A stretch of DNA of 64,000 bases, taken from assembly GCF_900016645.1 (NCBI RefSeq), contig NZ_CDGJ01000048.1; one strand, given 5' to 3'. The notes under the pieces were generated by a model. The model worked only from the letters and a program-made list of their open reading frames with translations. It was not told the DNA's origin and did no database searches. Positions 1 to 8,466 of this stretch are shown piece after piece (positions within the stretch are counted from its first letter, which is position 1; every line of letters starts with the position of its first letter). The position numbers and the translations under genes are program-made. This stretch comes from Acididesulfobacillus acetoxydans. GTDB lineage: Bacteria; Bacillota; Desulfitobacteriia; Desulfitobacteriales; Desulfitobacteriaceae.

Positions 1-19
1 TGTGGACATCAAGTCCACA
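1..19. terminator. hairpin at the window edge
   Basis: TGTGGAC-N5-GTCCACA is a perfect 7-bp inverted repeat followed four bases later by five T residues. It looks terminator-like but would lie inside the partial reading frame, so one of the two calls is probably wrong. Confidence 0.25.
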
Positions 20-76
20 GCAGTTTTTACGAAAGATTTTGAACAAAAGAAGTACCTCCAGCAAAAATACTTGTAG
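2..76 (+). CDS. 3' end of an unidentified gene (partial)
   Basis: The frame starting at base 2 is open to a TAG at 74-76 and encodes 24 residues ending in a charged, Lys/Gln/Tyr-rich tail (KDFEQKKYLQQKYL). The rest lies outside the window. The tail is too short to assign to a family. The alternative is chance reading through the hairpin at 1-19, so confidence is low. Confidence 0.35.
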   Translation: MDIKSTAVFTKDFEQKKYLQQKYL

Positions 77-189
77 GGATGGCAGGGACTGGTCATCCGG
101 CGAAATCGAGTCAACTTCGGAAGAGATAAGTTTACGGGCTACTGTTTTGCGCCATTCATTGATGCCTTAACGGATGACCGACACCATAT

Positions 190-590
190 ACACATACGGG
201 GTTGCCGCTATACAGCCCCGCCACTCACCTCCTCGGGTTCTGTAGTATACCAGCGACCTACAAGAGGAGGATAGCACAAAAAGAGTGAAAGGATGATGGG
301 TTTTTGTTTCATAACCCCATCGGTGCCTTTCGCAGAAAGGCGGATTTATACACATGTAAACGCCTTGTTGCTTGCGACTTGCTAAGTTCAAGAAATAGTT
401 GCCTCGATAAAGCAATAAATTACCGAGTCGTGCTTGTGTGGTCACCAGATGATGCCCCTTCTACCCGCGTTGGGCGAACTGGGGTGCATATTTCGGATAT
501 CTACGGATACCCAATTTCCGTTGGTATTCCGTGAGACCTTATCGAAAGATAATTGCCGTTGGGAGCATTGAGGTGGGCCATGGGGTACGG
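190..590 (+). repeat. composite structured repeat, fullest copy
   Basis: This stretch contains four blocks that recur elsewhere in the window. (i) 216-285: a 7-bp stem CCTCCTC/GAGGAGG enclosing TCTGTAGTATACC; the counterpart near 12073-12115 has stem CTCCG/CGGAG around the same loop. (ii) 332-350: GGTGCCTTTCGCAGAAAGG, a 6-bp hairpin with GCA loop, found again at 12181-12199. (iii) 377-472: CTTGCTAAGTTCAAGAA, an internal hairpin, a distal CGAGTC strand and CTACCCGC, found again at 32261-32346. (iv) 517-588: a block repeated at 31172-31245. The stems differ in sequence but stay paired, which suggests RNA or single-stranded DNA structure. I do not recognise the family. No convincing protein is encoded here. 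Confidence 0.55.
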
Positions 591-1500
591 AATCGTTTGG
601 GGGTGCTTAGCAAAAAGCCGGGGGAAGCGCCATTTTCAAGGAGGGGATTATTTGAGGAGGGGCCATTTTACGGGAGGGGCCATCGCAGAAGCAATTTCAG
701 GATGAGGGGCTTGGATAATGCCGAAGAAAGGCGGTAACGGCGATGCCGACAAAATAGGGTGGCGGTGACAATCCATCTAAGCAACTACGCGGAGCAGCTG
801 GCGGTATCAATTCTCTGTCTGAGAGGAGGGCTATAATCAGACACAGTGCATGAAGCCGAACTCGGTGGGGTACGAAACCAGCAAATCATTGCTGCAGCAG
901 CCAGGCAAGGAAAGGTTCGAGCACTGCTTGATCTGCGCATAGAGAGGGGGAAGGTGTTCCCGGTGTGGTCCGGCCGGCAACTAGTTACGAAAAAGAGGGG
1001 GTGGGCAAGGATGCTAGGTATTTCCGTGCAAGCGCCGGCGTCACAGGACGGTCAAAAAGGGCCTAGGCCCGAACAGTAGATCTGGTTTTAAATACCCGGG
1101 TTTACCTAGAAAATGAGAGCTTTTGCGGAGCACCTGGTGACAACGTCGTCTAACATTCCATGGGTGAGTCTTTCCCTACCGGAAGGTTAAATGGGGAAAT
1201 AAGAGGGCTGCGATATTGAAAAAAGGACTGAGTGGCACAAGAAAGGTTTTTCCCAAGCAGCAAAGATGGGAATTAGAACACATTACAAGGTGGGGATATG
1301 AGGTGTTCGCTAGAATAGTGCGGAGGTTCTTCAGAGAGGTCTATAAGGCTAAAAAGTACGGACGCAAAACAAAGACTGGTAAGATTATATATAGACATGG
1401 TGGCGGAAGATCAAGAGGAAGGCATCGGAAGACATTCTTGTAAAAGAAGGCAAGGTCCAATGCGTCGCCTTGAGTTCCCGGTGTCTTGGTTCGAGCTATA
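590..1500. other. gene-poor stretch, no supported gene
   Basis: Only short open frames without good ribosome sites or recognisable motifs are present. The longest, at 1216-1443, encodes a very basic 75-residue peptide rich in Arg and Lys and looks like chance or decayed sequence. No RNA gene or promoter of quality was seen. Confidence 0.4.
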
Positions 1501-1573
1501 AGCGTGAATGCTCAGCAACAGCGAAGTGGTAAATATCACAACTTTGAGATATAATAATCTTGGGGTGATTGGC

Positions 1574-1735
1574 GTGATTGTTGCGAGGGAGCATGTCAAG
1601 GCCCTTGTCGATCGGTTGAGCGATGAACAGGTTAAGGCCTTATGGATTTTCTTGAACGCCATGGTCTGGCCGGAGGTTGAGATTTCCTCGGTGGAAATTA
1701 TAGCCATCAGGCCACGTGAGCACGCGTCTGATTAG
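1574..1735 (+). CDS. small helical protein, antitoxin-like
   Basis: A 53-residue product starting at GTG 1574, a few bases after a GGGG stretch, with a TATAAT box at 1550-1555 just upstream. The core (AREHVKALVDRLSDEQVKAL) has the amphipathic 'L-v-d-x-L-x-x-e-q' look of short antitoxin-type proteins such as the DUF2281/RHH-associated group; this is a resemblance, not a firm family match. No adjacent toxin gene is visible. The frame is open further upstream to 1508, but that extension would overlap the promoter. It could be a solitary antitoxin remnant in a decaying region. Confidence 0.4.
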   Translation: MIVAREHVKALVDRLSDEQVKALWIFLNAMVWPEVEISSVEIIAIRPREHASD

Positions 1736-1948
1736 TTAGGTAAGAGATAGGCTGGCACGGACTAGAGGCCGGTAAGCGAGAGGACGATAAACAGGACAAA
1801 TGTGTCCAGATCGTTCTCTTTTGCTTTTAATTGCGTAGATTTTCCCTAGCGGGAGTTTACGGTTTATCAAAAGCAATGCGGTTTACAATGCGGTTGTGCT
1901 AGAGAAAGCGGCAGAAATGGCTTTTAAAACATCCAACTGAATCCGGAA

Positions 1949-1982
1949 GTTTGTCTGATGAGTCAAATATTGTTGGACAAAC
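1949..1982. promoter_or_regulatory. possible xylose-repressor operator
   Basis: GTTTGTC and GACAAAC form a perfect 7-base inverted repeat separated by 20 bases, about 110 bp upstream of the -35 box of the xylose block. GTTTG-type half-sites are typical of Firmicute XylR operators, but the spacing is wide. This is inference only. Confidence 0.25.
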
Positions 1983-2089
1983 ATTTTTTGAGGAAACATG
2001 GTGTGACTGCCTATTACGGACAATAGAGAAGGGGCTGGCATAGCGGCGTTCGTTAGAAAAAAGTTTGGCAATGGACTTTATAAACCCTA

Positions 2090-2118
2090 TTGAAAAACGT
2101 CCGTCCCTGGATTATAAT
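2090..2118 (+). promoter_or_regulatory. sigma-A promoter for the xylose block
   Basis: TTGAAA at 2090-2095 and TATAAT at 2113-2118 are separated by exactly 17 bases, a near-consensus housekeeping promoter about 90 bp upstream of the first gene of the xylose block. Confidence 0.7.
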
Positions 2119-2205
2119 CTGGCTAATGGCAAAATAGTAAGACAGTGATTGCTCTCACTGGGGCTTTCCGGAGAGTCGGATCAAGAGAAGAAGGAGTGGT
2201 TGCTT

Positions 2206-3117
2206 ATGGCGGGGATTTCCGCCGCAGAGACAGAAGACCCGACGTACGGAGCCGCGATTCGCCTGACAAATGGGGAGGTTGAACTCCTGATACCGCGCAA
2301 TTTCGGTCCGAGAATTATGTCTTACGGGTTTTGTGGCGGCATTAACATGCTCTGCGCTCAGGCTCATCTTGAACGAAAAGTGGGTGACGGGGTCTGGAGA
2401 GCGGTCGGCGGACATCGTTTCTGGCATAGTCCGGAGGTGTTTCCGCGCACATACATGCCGGACAATGACCCTATGGAAATATTCCAGACCCGCAATGGTT
2501 TGCGCATTATTCAAAAAGAAGAACAATGGACGCAAGTTCAAAAAGCGGTAGAACTGTCACTGGCACCGAGCGGGGGACGGGTTGAGATTATCCATAAGAT
2601 CAAAAACGGAAATGCCTGGGACATTTCTTTGGCCTTGTGGGGAATCACAATGATGGCTCCGGGAGGGGAAGAGTGGATTCCACAACCCGATACGGACACA
2701 GGGTACCTCAGCAATCGCCATATTTCTTTATGGCCATATACGCGGATGGATGACCCGAGGCTGGACTGGGGAAGCCGCTATATCCGGTTAAAACAGGAAC
2801 CCGGCATCAAAACTCCCTGTAAATTAGGACTCAATAACGCAGCGGGCTGGGCCTCCTATTTCAACCACGGGAACATGTTCATAAAGGGATTTGTCGAGGC
2901 TGAAAATGTAACCTACCCGGATGGAGGATGTTCGTACGAAACTTACGTGAATGAATTCATGCTGGAAATGGAATCTCTTTCGCCGCTGGTGGTGGTGAAG
3001 GCGGGGGAAAGTGCATATCATCAGGAATTCTGGGATCTCGTGCCGGGTGTGAGCGCTCCCGGCAGTGAGGAGGAAATGGATCAAATACGCACAACTCAGA
3101 TTGAGAGGCGTTGCTAA
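2206..3117 (+). CDS. DUF4380-like, aldose-epimerase-fold protein
   Basis: The product is about 303 residues from ATG 2206, which has AAGGAG at 2191-2196 nine bases upstream; an upstream TTG at 2149 is less likely. The sequence has the beta-rich pattern of galactose-mutarotase-like proteins: an N-terminal 'AIRLTNGEVELLIPRNFGPRIMSY' type opening, a GGHRFWHSPE segment, a central ALWGITMMAPGGE strand and a C-terminal EFMLEMESLSPL segment. Such proteins bind or interconvert sugar anomers. It is the first gene behind the strong promoter and precedes xylA, so a role in presenting xylose (or an oligosaccharide product) in the right form is plausible. The function is inferred from fold resemblance and context, and no catalytic residues are assigned. 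Confidence 0.7.
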   Translation: MAGISAAETEDPTYGAAIRLTNGEVELLIPRNFGPRIMSYGFCGGINMLCAQAHLERKVGDGVWRAVGGHRFWHSPEVFPRTYMPDNDPMEIFQTRNGLRIIQKEEQWTQVQKAVELSLAPSGGRVEIIHKIKNGNAWDISLALWGITMMAPGGEEWIPQPDTDTGYLSNRHISLWPYTRMDDPRLDWGSRYIRLKQEPGIKTPCKLGLNNAAGWASYFNHGNMFIKGFVEAENVTYPDGGCSYETYVNEFMLEMESLSPLVVVKAGESAYHQEFWDLVPGVSAPGSEEEMDQIRTTQIERRC

Positions 3118-3344
3118 AAATGCGATTTTCGGGCCGGCTCCCCATGCCGGGCGGGTGCGGTATAAGCAGAGGCTTAAAAAGAGCGAGCGGAGTAGGGCTG
3201 CTCGTTGAGGCCGAAGTGCCGGTAATTTTTGAGGGGCTTTCGGGGCGGAAATGCGGGTGCTTCGTAAGTTGGGAATTTGGGATTCGGCTTGATCATCGAA
3301 AGGCAGAAGAAAGCGAAGACTCAGAATAGGGAAGGGGATTAGGG

Positions 3345-4664
3345 ATGCAGGAAGTGTTTAAGGGAATACCGATGATTTCTTATGAAGGTCGTGAGTCGCA
3401 GAATCCTTTGGCTTTTAAGCACTACAATCCTGAGGAAATGATCGGGGACAAATCCATGCGGGAGCATCTGCGCTTCTCGGTGGCCGTTTGGCATACGTTT
3501 ACAGGCAAAGGGATTGATCCCTTTGGCAGCGCGACGGTCGCGCGCGCCTGGGACAAATACCCGCAAGCCATGGACCAAGCTAAGGCCCGAATGGAGGCTG
3601 CTTTTGAATTCTTTGCCAAGCTGGGTGTGCCGTATTTTTGTTTTCACGATCGGGACATAGCCCCGGAGGGAGGGTCCCTGGCCGAAACCAATAAAAATCT
3701 GCTGGCAATAACAGACTATATTAAAGAGCTCATGCAGGGCGGGAAGGTCAAGTTGTTATGGGGTACCGCCAACCTATTTGCGCATCCGCGCTTTGTGCAC
3801 GGAGCCGCCACCTCGCCCAACGCCGATGTTTTTGCTTACGCTGCCGCCCAAGTCAAGAAAGCCATGGAGGTGACTCTGGGCTTAGGCGGAGAAAACTACG
3901 TATTTTGGGGCGGACGTGAAGGGTATGAAACCTTATTGAATACTGACATGGAGTTGGAGGTAGATAACTTAGCCCGTTTTTTCCGCATGGCGGTGGATTA
4001 CGCCAAGGAGATTGGTTTTTCGGGCCAGCTTCTCATCGAACCCAAACCCAAGGAGCCCACAAAACATCAGTATGATTTTGATGTCGCCTCGGTCTTGGCC
4101 TTCTTGCGAAAATACGGATTGGATAAGGATTTTAAGGTTAATATCGAAGCCAATCACGCAACTCTGGCCGGGCACACTTTTCAGCATGAGCTGCATTATG
4201 CCCGGATCAACGGAGTGCTGGGCAGTGTGGACGCCAACCAAGGTGACGAACTCCTTGGATGGGATACGGATCAGTTTCCGACCAATCTTTACTCCACAAC
4301 TCTGGCTATGTATGAAATTCTGAAAAACGGCGGCTTGCACAAAGGAGGCTTGAATTTTGACGCCAAAGCCCGGCGGGGTTCCTTTACCGACAGGGACCTG
4401 TTTGAAGCCCATATCGCGGGAATGGATGCTTTTGCCATAGGTTTAAAAGCGGCCTATAAACTCTTGAAGTCCGGGGTTTTAGAGAAGATGGTCGAAGCCA
4501 GATACTCAAGCTACAGACAAGGCATAGGACAGAAGATTCGCGCAGGGAATGCTGACTTCAGGGATTTGGAAGAATACGCCCTGACTCAGGGAGACATCAG
4601 GAACGAATCCGGGCAGCAGGAAACGTTGGAATCGATTTTGAATCAGTATATCCTACAGGCGTGA
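3345..4664 (+). CDS. xylA: xylose isomerase
   Basis: The 439-residue product converts D-xylose to D-xylulose in the cytoplasm. Length and sequence fit the class II (longer, Thermoanaerobacter-like) xylose isomerases. Recognisable segments are VAVWHTF (catalytic His region near 50), FCFHDRDIAPEG, VFWGGREGYETLLNTD, LLIEPKPKEPTKHQYDFD (metal-binding Glu and Asp), NIEANHATLAGHTFQHE and GSVDANQGD (metal site). ATG 3345 follows GGGATTAGGG. The 227 bp upstream hold no supported gene. Downstream comes a ROK regulator 88 bp after the stop, then xylulokinase further on. Confidence in function is high. Confidence 0.95.
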   Translation: MQEVFKGIPMISYEGRESQNPLAFKHYNPEEMIGDKSMREHLRFSVAVWHTFTGKGIDPFGSATVARAWDKYPQAMDQAKARMEAAFEFFAKLGVPYFCFHDRDIAPEGGSLAETNKNLLAITDYIKELMQGGKVKLLWGTANLFAHPRFVHGAATSPNADVFAYAAAQVKKAMEVTLGLGGENYVFWGGREGYETLLNTDMELEVDNLARFFRMAVDYAKEIGFSGQLLIEPKPKEPTKHQYDFDVASVLAFLRKYGLDKDFKVNIEANHATLAGHTFQHELHYARINGVLGSVDANQGDELLGWDTDQFPTNLYSTTLAMYEILKNGGLHKGGLNFDAKARRGSFTDRDLFEAHIAGMDAFAIGLKAAYKLLKSGVLEKMVEARYSSYRQGIGQKIRAGNADFRDLEEYALTQGDIRNESGQQETLESILNQYILQA

Positions 4665-4752
4665 GATATGGCCTGCGAGCAGAAGGTGAATCTTGCAGGT
4701 AGGGGTGTGTTCTACAGGCAGGAGGTGTACCGTTAGAACGGAGGCGGTTTGG

Positions 4753-5931
4753 GTGTTATGGCCGGATAATATTGTCCAAGAGACCATTAAAGATGCCAAC
4801 GGCAAACGTATCCTCAACCTTCTATATAAAGAGAGGCAGTTAACGAAACAGGAGATTGCACGGAGCCTGGGACTAAGTATTCCGACCGTAATCAGCAACG
4901 TAAACGACCTGATGGCGGAAGGTTTGGTCGAAGAGGCCGGGGTCGCAGACTCGACGGGCGGACGCAAGCCCGTGATCATTCGTTTTAAAGCGGATGCGCG
5001 TCATGCCTTCGGAGTGGATATTTCCCCCAGCGAGGGTAGGGTTATCCTCACGGATCTGGACTGCCGGATTCTCGAGAAGGATAGTTTTCCCATCCGAGAA
5101 CTGCGTAAATATGAGCATATTGCCGATCAGGTCTGCCGGATCATCGAGGAGATGATCGACCGGTGCTCCCTAAAGCGCAAGGAAATTCTCGGGGTGGGAT
5201 TCTCCCTGCCGGGAACCGTGAACGAGGAGAGCCTGGTGCTTCAGAACGCGCCCAACCTGGGTATTGCCAATATCAGTTTGCGTGAATTCGCCGACAGGCT
5301 TAACCTACCCGTCTATATAGAGAATGAGGCCAATGCCGCCGCTTATGCGGAATCCGCCCTCGGAGTGGTTAAAGAGATGAACAACCTGGTTTATGTCTCC
5401 ATCACCAAAGGGATCGGCACCGGGATCGTGATCAAAGACCATCTATATAAAGGAAAAAACAAACGGGCGGGTGAGTTCGGGCACATGACGGTCGTGGCGC
5501 ACGGCAAAGCCTGCAACTGCGGGCGGGAAGGGTGCTGGGAAGTCTACGCTTCCGAGAGAGGACTCCTGGACGATTACCGGGCAGGCGGAGGGCCGGCAGT
5601 GACGGGTATAGACGAGGTGTTCGCGCGGGTGCGGGAAGGCGAACCGGCCGCCCGGGAGGCCTTGGATACGTACCTTGAGTATTTGGCTATAGGTATTCAA
5701 AATATTATCCTGATGCTCGACCCGGATTATGTGGTCTTAGGGGGAGGGCTGACCAAGTATAAGGATGTTTTCTTCGAAGAACTGACCCGTAAAGTTTTTG
5801 TGCCTAACAACTTCTTTACGGGAGGGGACACAAAGATCCTTTTGTCCAAGCTGGGGGAGGACGCCTCTATTCTCGGGGCCGCCTTGCTGCCGATGCAGAC
5901 GTTATTCTTTCTCGAGGAGAAGGTGATCTAG
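4753..5931 (+). CDS. xylR: ROK-family transcriptional regulator (XylR type)
   Basis: The product is about 392 residues from GTG 4753, chosen because GGAGG at 4740-4744 is correctly spaced; the frame runs open to TTG 4693. The N-terminus has a winged-helix DNA-binding domain (KQEIARSLGLSIPTVISNVNDL), followed by the ROK sugar-kinase-like domain with DISPSEGRVIL, an IENEANAAAYAE segment, GIGTGIV, and the zinc motif CNCGREGCWEVYAS. Regulators of this type repress xylose genes and release DNA on binding xylose. Its position between xylA and xylB supports that assignment. The ligand has not been read from the sequence, so xylose is an inference from context. Confidence 0.88.
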   Translation: MLWPDNIVQETIKDANGKRILNLLYKERQLTKQEIARSLGLSIPTVISNVNDLMAEGLVEEAGVADSTGGRKPVIIRFKADARHAFGVDISPSEGRVILTDLDCRILEKDSFPIRELRKYEHIADQVCRIIEEMIDRCSLKRKEILGVGFSLPGTVNEESLVLQNAPNLGIANISLREFADRLNLPVYIENEANAAAYAESALGVVKEMNNLVYVSITKGIGTGIVIKDHLYKGKNKRAGEFGHMTVVAHGKACNCGREGCWEVYASERGLLDDYRAGGGPAVTGIDEVFARVREGEPAAREALDTYLEYLAIGIQNIILMLDPDYVVLGGGLTKYKDVFFEELTRKVFVPNNFFTGGDTKILLSKLGEDASILGAALLPMQTLFFLEEKVI

Positions 5932-6009
5932 CCGCAAAGGGCGATCGAATCATTTGAAATCCGGGTTGTTTTATGACCATGTACGGATTGCTGGGCCAAG
6001 AGGAGCGAA

Positions 6010-6246
6010 ATGGCGGGAATGAATGTTGTGGGAGTACCCCAACTGGTGGGGCTTTCGGCCCTTTTGACCACGACGATGGTGAATATGAAGGCAACGATTG
6101 AAGCCCTTCGGCCTCACCGGGAGCGGGTGAAGATCATGATCGGGGGAGCGCCTGTCACCCAGAAGTTTGCCGACGAGATTGGGGCGGATGCCTACGCGGC
6201 CGATGCGGCTACGGCGGTGGACCGTGCTAAGGCCCTCTTGGCTTAA
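6010..6246 (+). pseudogene. C-terminal fragment of a corrinoid protein
   Basis: A 78-residue frame encodes VGLSALLTTTM...MKATIEAL...KIMIGGAPVTQKFADEIGAD.Y..DA..AV, the end of the cobalamin-binding domain of methyltransferase corrinoid proteins of the MtbC/MttC type. The N-terminal helical domain and the DxHxxG cobalamin-ligand motif are missing, and the 78 bp upstream do not encode them in any frame. It is about a third of the usual ~210 residues. It cannot bind cobalamin in the normal base-off/His-on mode. It has a start codon and a GAGGAG site at 6000-6005, so a short peptide may still be made. Its place between xylose genes is unexplained. Confidence 0.75.
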
Positions 6247-6458
6247 GTCCACCCGCAGGTAATAGCTGAGACCCGGCTGGGTCGGTGCGGCATATTAGGG
6301 ATAAGGCAAGGATTACGGTGGTCCGGTTCGAAATACCTTTACAGGTCGGTGCGGGTATGATACGGATAGGGCGGCGTACAGAGTTGGCGCCCTGACGCGG
6401 GAGTTAAGGGGCGAAAAGTTAACATTCGAGTTATTTTGGTGGGGAGAAGTAGTGGGAT
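6247..6458. other. xylB leader region
   Basis: 212 bp without an open frame of note. It contains several G-rich stretches and short inverted repeats, and a GGGGAG ribosome site region upstream of xylB. No clear -35/-10 pair was found. Confidence 0.3.
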
Positions 6459-7961
6459 ATGATTAATCTTGCGGGAATCGACATCGGAACCTCCGGTACC
6501 AAGGTCGTTTTGATTGATGATACCGGTCGCATCCTGGCCTCGGCTTACAAGGAATATCCCATGGCCCAGCCGCGGCCCGGTTGGGCCGAGCAGGATCCTG
6601 AACTGTGGTGGCAGGCGGCAGCGGCCGGAATGCGGGAGGTCTTGACGAAGAGCGGGTTAAGCGGCCAAGAAGTTCAGGCTGTCGGACTTTCCGGTCAAAT
6701 GCACGGGGCGGTGCTGCTGGATAAGGATTACGAACTTCTCCGTCCCGCTATTCTTTGGTGTGACCAGAGGACGGGGGCGGAGTGCGAATGGATGAACGAA
6801 GAGCTGGGAACGGAGAAGCTTTTCGCCTGGAGCGGGAATCCGGCTTTGCCGGGTTTCACGGCGCCGAAACTGCTTTGGTTACGTCGGCATGAGCCGGAGA
6901 TCTATGCGCGCATAAAACACGTGCTTCTGCCGAAGGACTATGTTCGTTGGCGCCTGACCGGAGAACTTGCGACCGAAGTATCGGACGCCTCCGGCACCCT
7001 CCTGCTGGACGTAACGAAACGGCGCTGGTCAGAGGAGATGCTGGCCGCGCTGGCCATACCGCGAGCCTGGCTTCCTCCGGTGTATGAATCGACGGAAATC
7101 AGCGGTTGGGTGACTCCGGTCGCCTCTTCGCTCACCGGGCTTAAGCCGGGTACGGCGGTCGTCGGCGGCGGAGGGGACCAAGCGGCGGGGGCAGTGGGGG
7201 CGGGAATTGTGGAAAGCGGTCTGCTCTCGGTGGCTCTCGGAACTTCAGGGGTGGTTTTTGCCGCTGCGGATGAGGCGCAGATTCTGCCGGGAAGCGGTCT
7301 GCACTCTTTCTGTCATGCGCTGCCGGGGAAATGGCATCTCATGGGGGTCATGCTGGCGGCCGGGGCTTCTTTGCAATGGCTGCGCCAGACGTTGGCGTGC
7401 AAAACGTCCTACGACTCCTTGACCGCTTTGGCGGCCGGCGTCAAAGCGGGTTCGGAAGGCTTATTGTATTTGCCCTACCTTTTAGGGGAACGCACACCTT
7501 ATCCCGATCCGGCGGCCCGCGGGGGGTTTATCGGGTTGACCATGCGTCATGGTCAGGGCCATTTGGTGCGGGCCGTCCTGGAAGGCGTGACATATGGCTT
7601 ACGCGATTCCTTGGAATTGATTAAGGAAGCGGGCGTTCCCGCCGCAGAGATCAGGGTTTCCGGAGGCGGCGCGCGCAGTGCGCTTTGGCGGCAGATTGTG
7701 GCAGATATCTTTCAGGCGCCGGTGACGGTAGTGAATAGCACCGAAGGCCCGGCCTTCGGTGCGGCGCTTTTGGCGGGAACCGGAATAGGGGTCTACGCCT
7801 CGGTGGCAGAAGCCTGCGGCAAAACGGTCAGGGTGGAAAGCCGTCAGGAACCGGATCTTTCCGCCGGCGAAACCTACGAGAAAGGCTATGCCCTTTACAG
7901 GTCGCTTTATCCGCTTTTGCGAGAGACGATGCATGGCTTAGCAACTGAATTTGAAAACTGA
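6459..7961 (+). CDS. xylB: xylulokinase
   Basis: The 500-residue FGGY-family kinase phosphorylates D-xylulose to xylulose 5-phosphate for the pentose phosphate pathway. It has the N-terminal phosphate loop GIDIGTSGTKVVLID, the substrate segment LSGQMHGAVLLD with the family Met-His, ILWCDQRT, LLPKDYVRWRLTGE, a GGGGDQAAGAVGAG stretch containing the catalytic Asp, ALGTSGVVF and the C-terminal adenosine motif SGGGARSALWRQI. Length matches the family. It closes the xylose block and is followed by a strong hairpin terminator. No frame damage was seen. Confidence 0.95.
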   Translation: MINLAGIDIGTSGTKVVLIDDTGRILASAYKEYPMAQPRPGWAEQDPELWWQAAAAGMREVLTKSGLSGQEVQAVGLSGQMHGAVLLDKDYELLRPAILWCDQRTGAECEWMNEELGTEKLFAWSGNPALPGFTAPKLLWLRRHEPEIYARIKHVLLPKDYVRWRLTGELATEVSDASGTLLLDVTKRRWSEEMLAALAIPRAWLPPVYESTEISGWVTPVASSLTGLKPGTAVVGGGGDQAAGAVGAGIVESGLLSVALGTSGVVFAAADEAQILPGSGLHSFCHALPGKWHLMGVMLAAGASLQWLRQTLACKTSYDSLTALAAGVKAGSEGLLYLPYLLGERTPYPDPAARGGFIGLTMRHGQGHLVRAVLEGVTYGLRDSLELIKEAGVPAAEIRVSGGGARSALWRQIVADIFQAPVTVVNSTEGPAFGAALLAGTGIGVYASVAEACGKTVRVESRQEPDLSAGETYEKGYALYRSLYPLLRETMHGLATEFEN

Positions 7962-7982
7962 AGGGAGCCATATTTTTATAAA

Positions 7983-8022
7983 AAACACGTGGGTTTTGGC
8001 ACATGCCGCAACCCGCGTGTTT
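7983..8022 (+). terminator. rho-independent-type terminator after xylB
   Basis: AAACACGTGGGTT pairs with AACCCGCGTGTTT across a 14-base loop (13 bp with one G-U), followed by TCATGTTT. It lies about 20 bases after the xylB stop. Confidence 0.7.
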
Positions 8023-8120
8023 CATGTTTAGAGGTACAGTCCCCCCGATGACGCGTCCACGCCTAACTGCAGGCCCTTGTTCCGGAGAAAGAATGCTCCT
8101 GCCGTAGAAACGACTCCTAA

Positions 8121-8228
8121 GCAGAACTGCAAGCTTTAAGAAACATTAAAGCTCAGGGCTATGAAGTTTACTTTCAGACCGTTCCAGGGGACACGCGTTA
8201 TACCTGGGAAAAGGTTGTAAAAGTTTAG
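8121..8228 (+). pseudogene. C-terminal gene fragment, unidentified
   Basis: After a TAA at 8118 the frame encodes about 35 coherent residues (LRNIKAQGYEVYFQTVPGD and onward, ending YTWEKVVKV) before TAG. It has no start codon or ribosome site and looks like the C-terminus of a lost gene. No family could be assigned. Confidence 0.35.
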
Positions 8229-8347
8229 GGACACATATGGCAGGCGGCAGCCGTCGCCCTATTCAGTTATTTAGGGTTGATAGCCACTCCTTGGCTAGGC
8301 GGAGAGTTTGGCCGGGATCCTTCCTTTGTCGGTGCCCTTGACATCCA

Positions 8348-8371
8348 GCAGGCCCTGCTCGCAGGGCCTGC
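8348..8371. repeat. perfect 11-bp palindrome
   Basis: GCAGGCCCTGC-TC-GCAGGGCCTGC is a perfect inverted repeat with a two-base centre. It ends exactly where the torD-derived fragment begins, so it may mark the junction of the rearrangement that placed that fragment here. Confidence 0.6.
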
Positions 8372-8466
8372 GGAGAAGACGTTCTGGCGGATCTCTTTGC
8401 GGCGCTCACCCGGGAGAGAGCATCCTTACGGCAGGAGTACGGGCGTCTTTTTGTGGGGCCGGGTCC
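8372..8466 (+). pseudogene. displaced internal fragment of torD
   Basis: These 95 bases match 29130-29224, inside the torD-like gene of the molybdoenzyme operon, with four mismatches by eye. The reading frame corresponds to the torD segment ending at the VGPG motif. The fragment is bounded on the left by a perfect palindrome and on the right by the hepT stop region. It is too short to make a protein. Confidence 0.85.

Noticed and set aside
190..590. IscB/HEARO ωRNA, group II intron or T-box riboswitch
   Set aside because: The conserved strings do not match the core sequences I know for these classes, and no iscB, intron reverse transcriptase or tRNA-synthetase gene is near.
1216..1443. 75-residue Arg/Lys-rich frame, possible ribosomal- or phage-like basic protein
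   Set aside because: No homologous motif, poor start context and surrounding decayed sequence.
3111..3329. Small gene between the DUF4380-like gene and xylA
   Set aside because: No ribosome site or family features; probably leader sequence of xylA.
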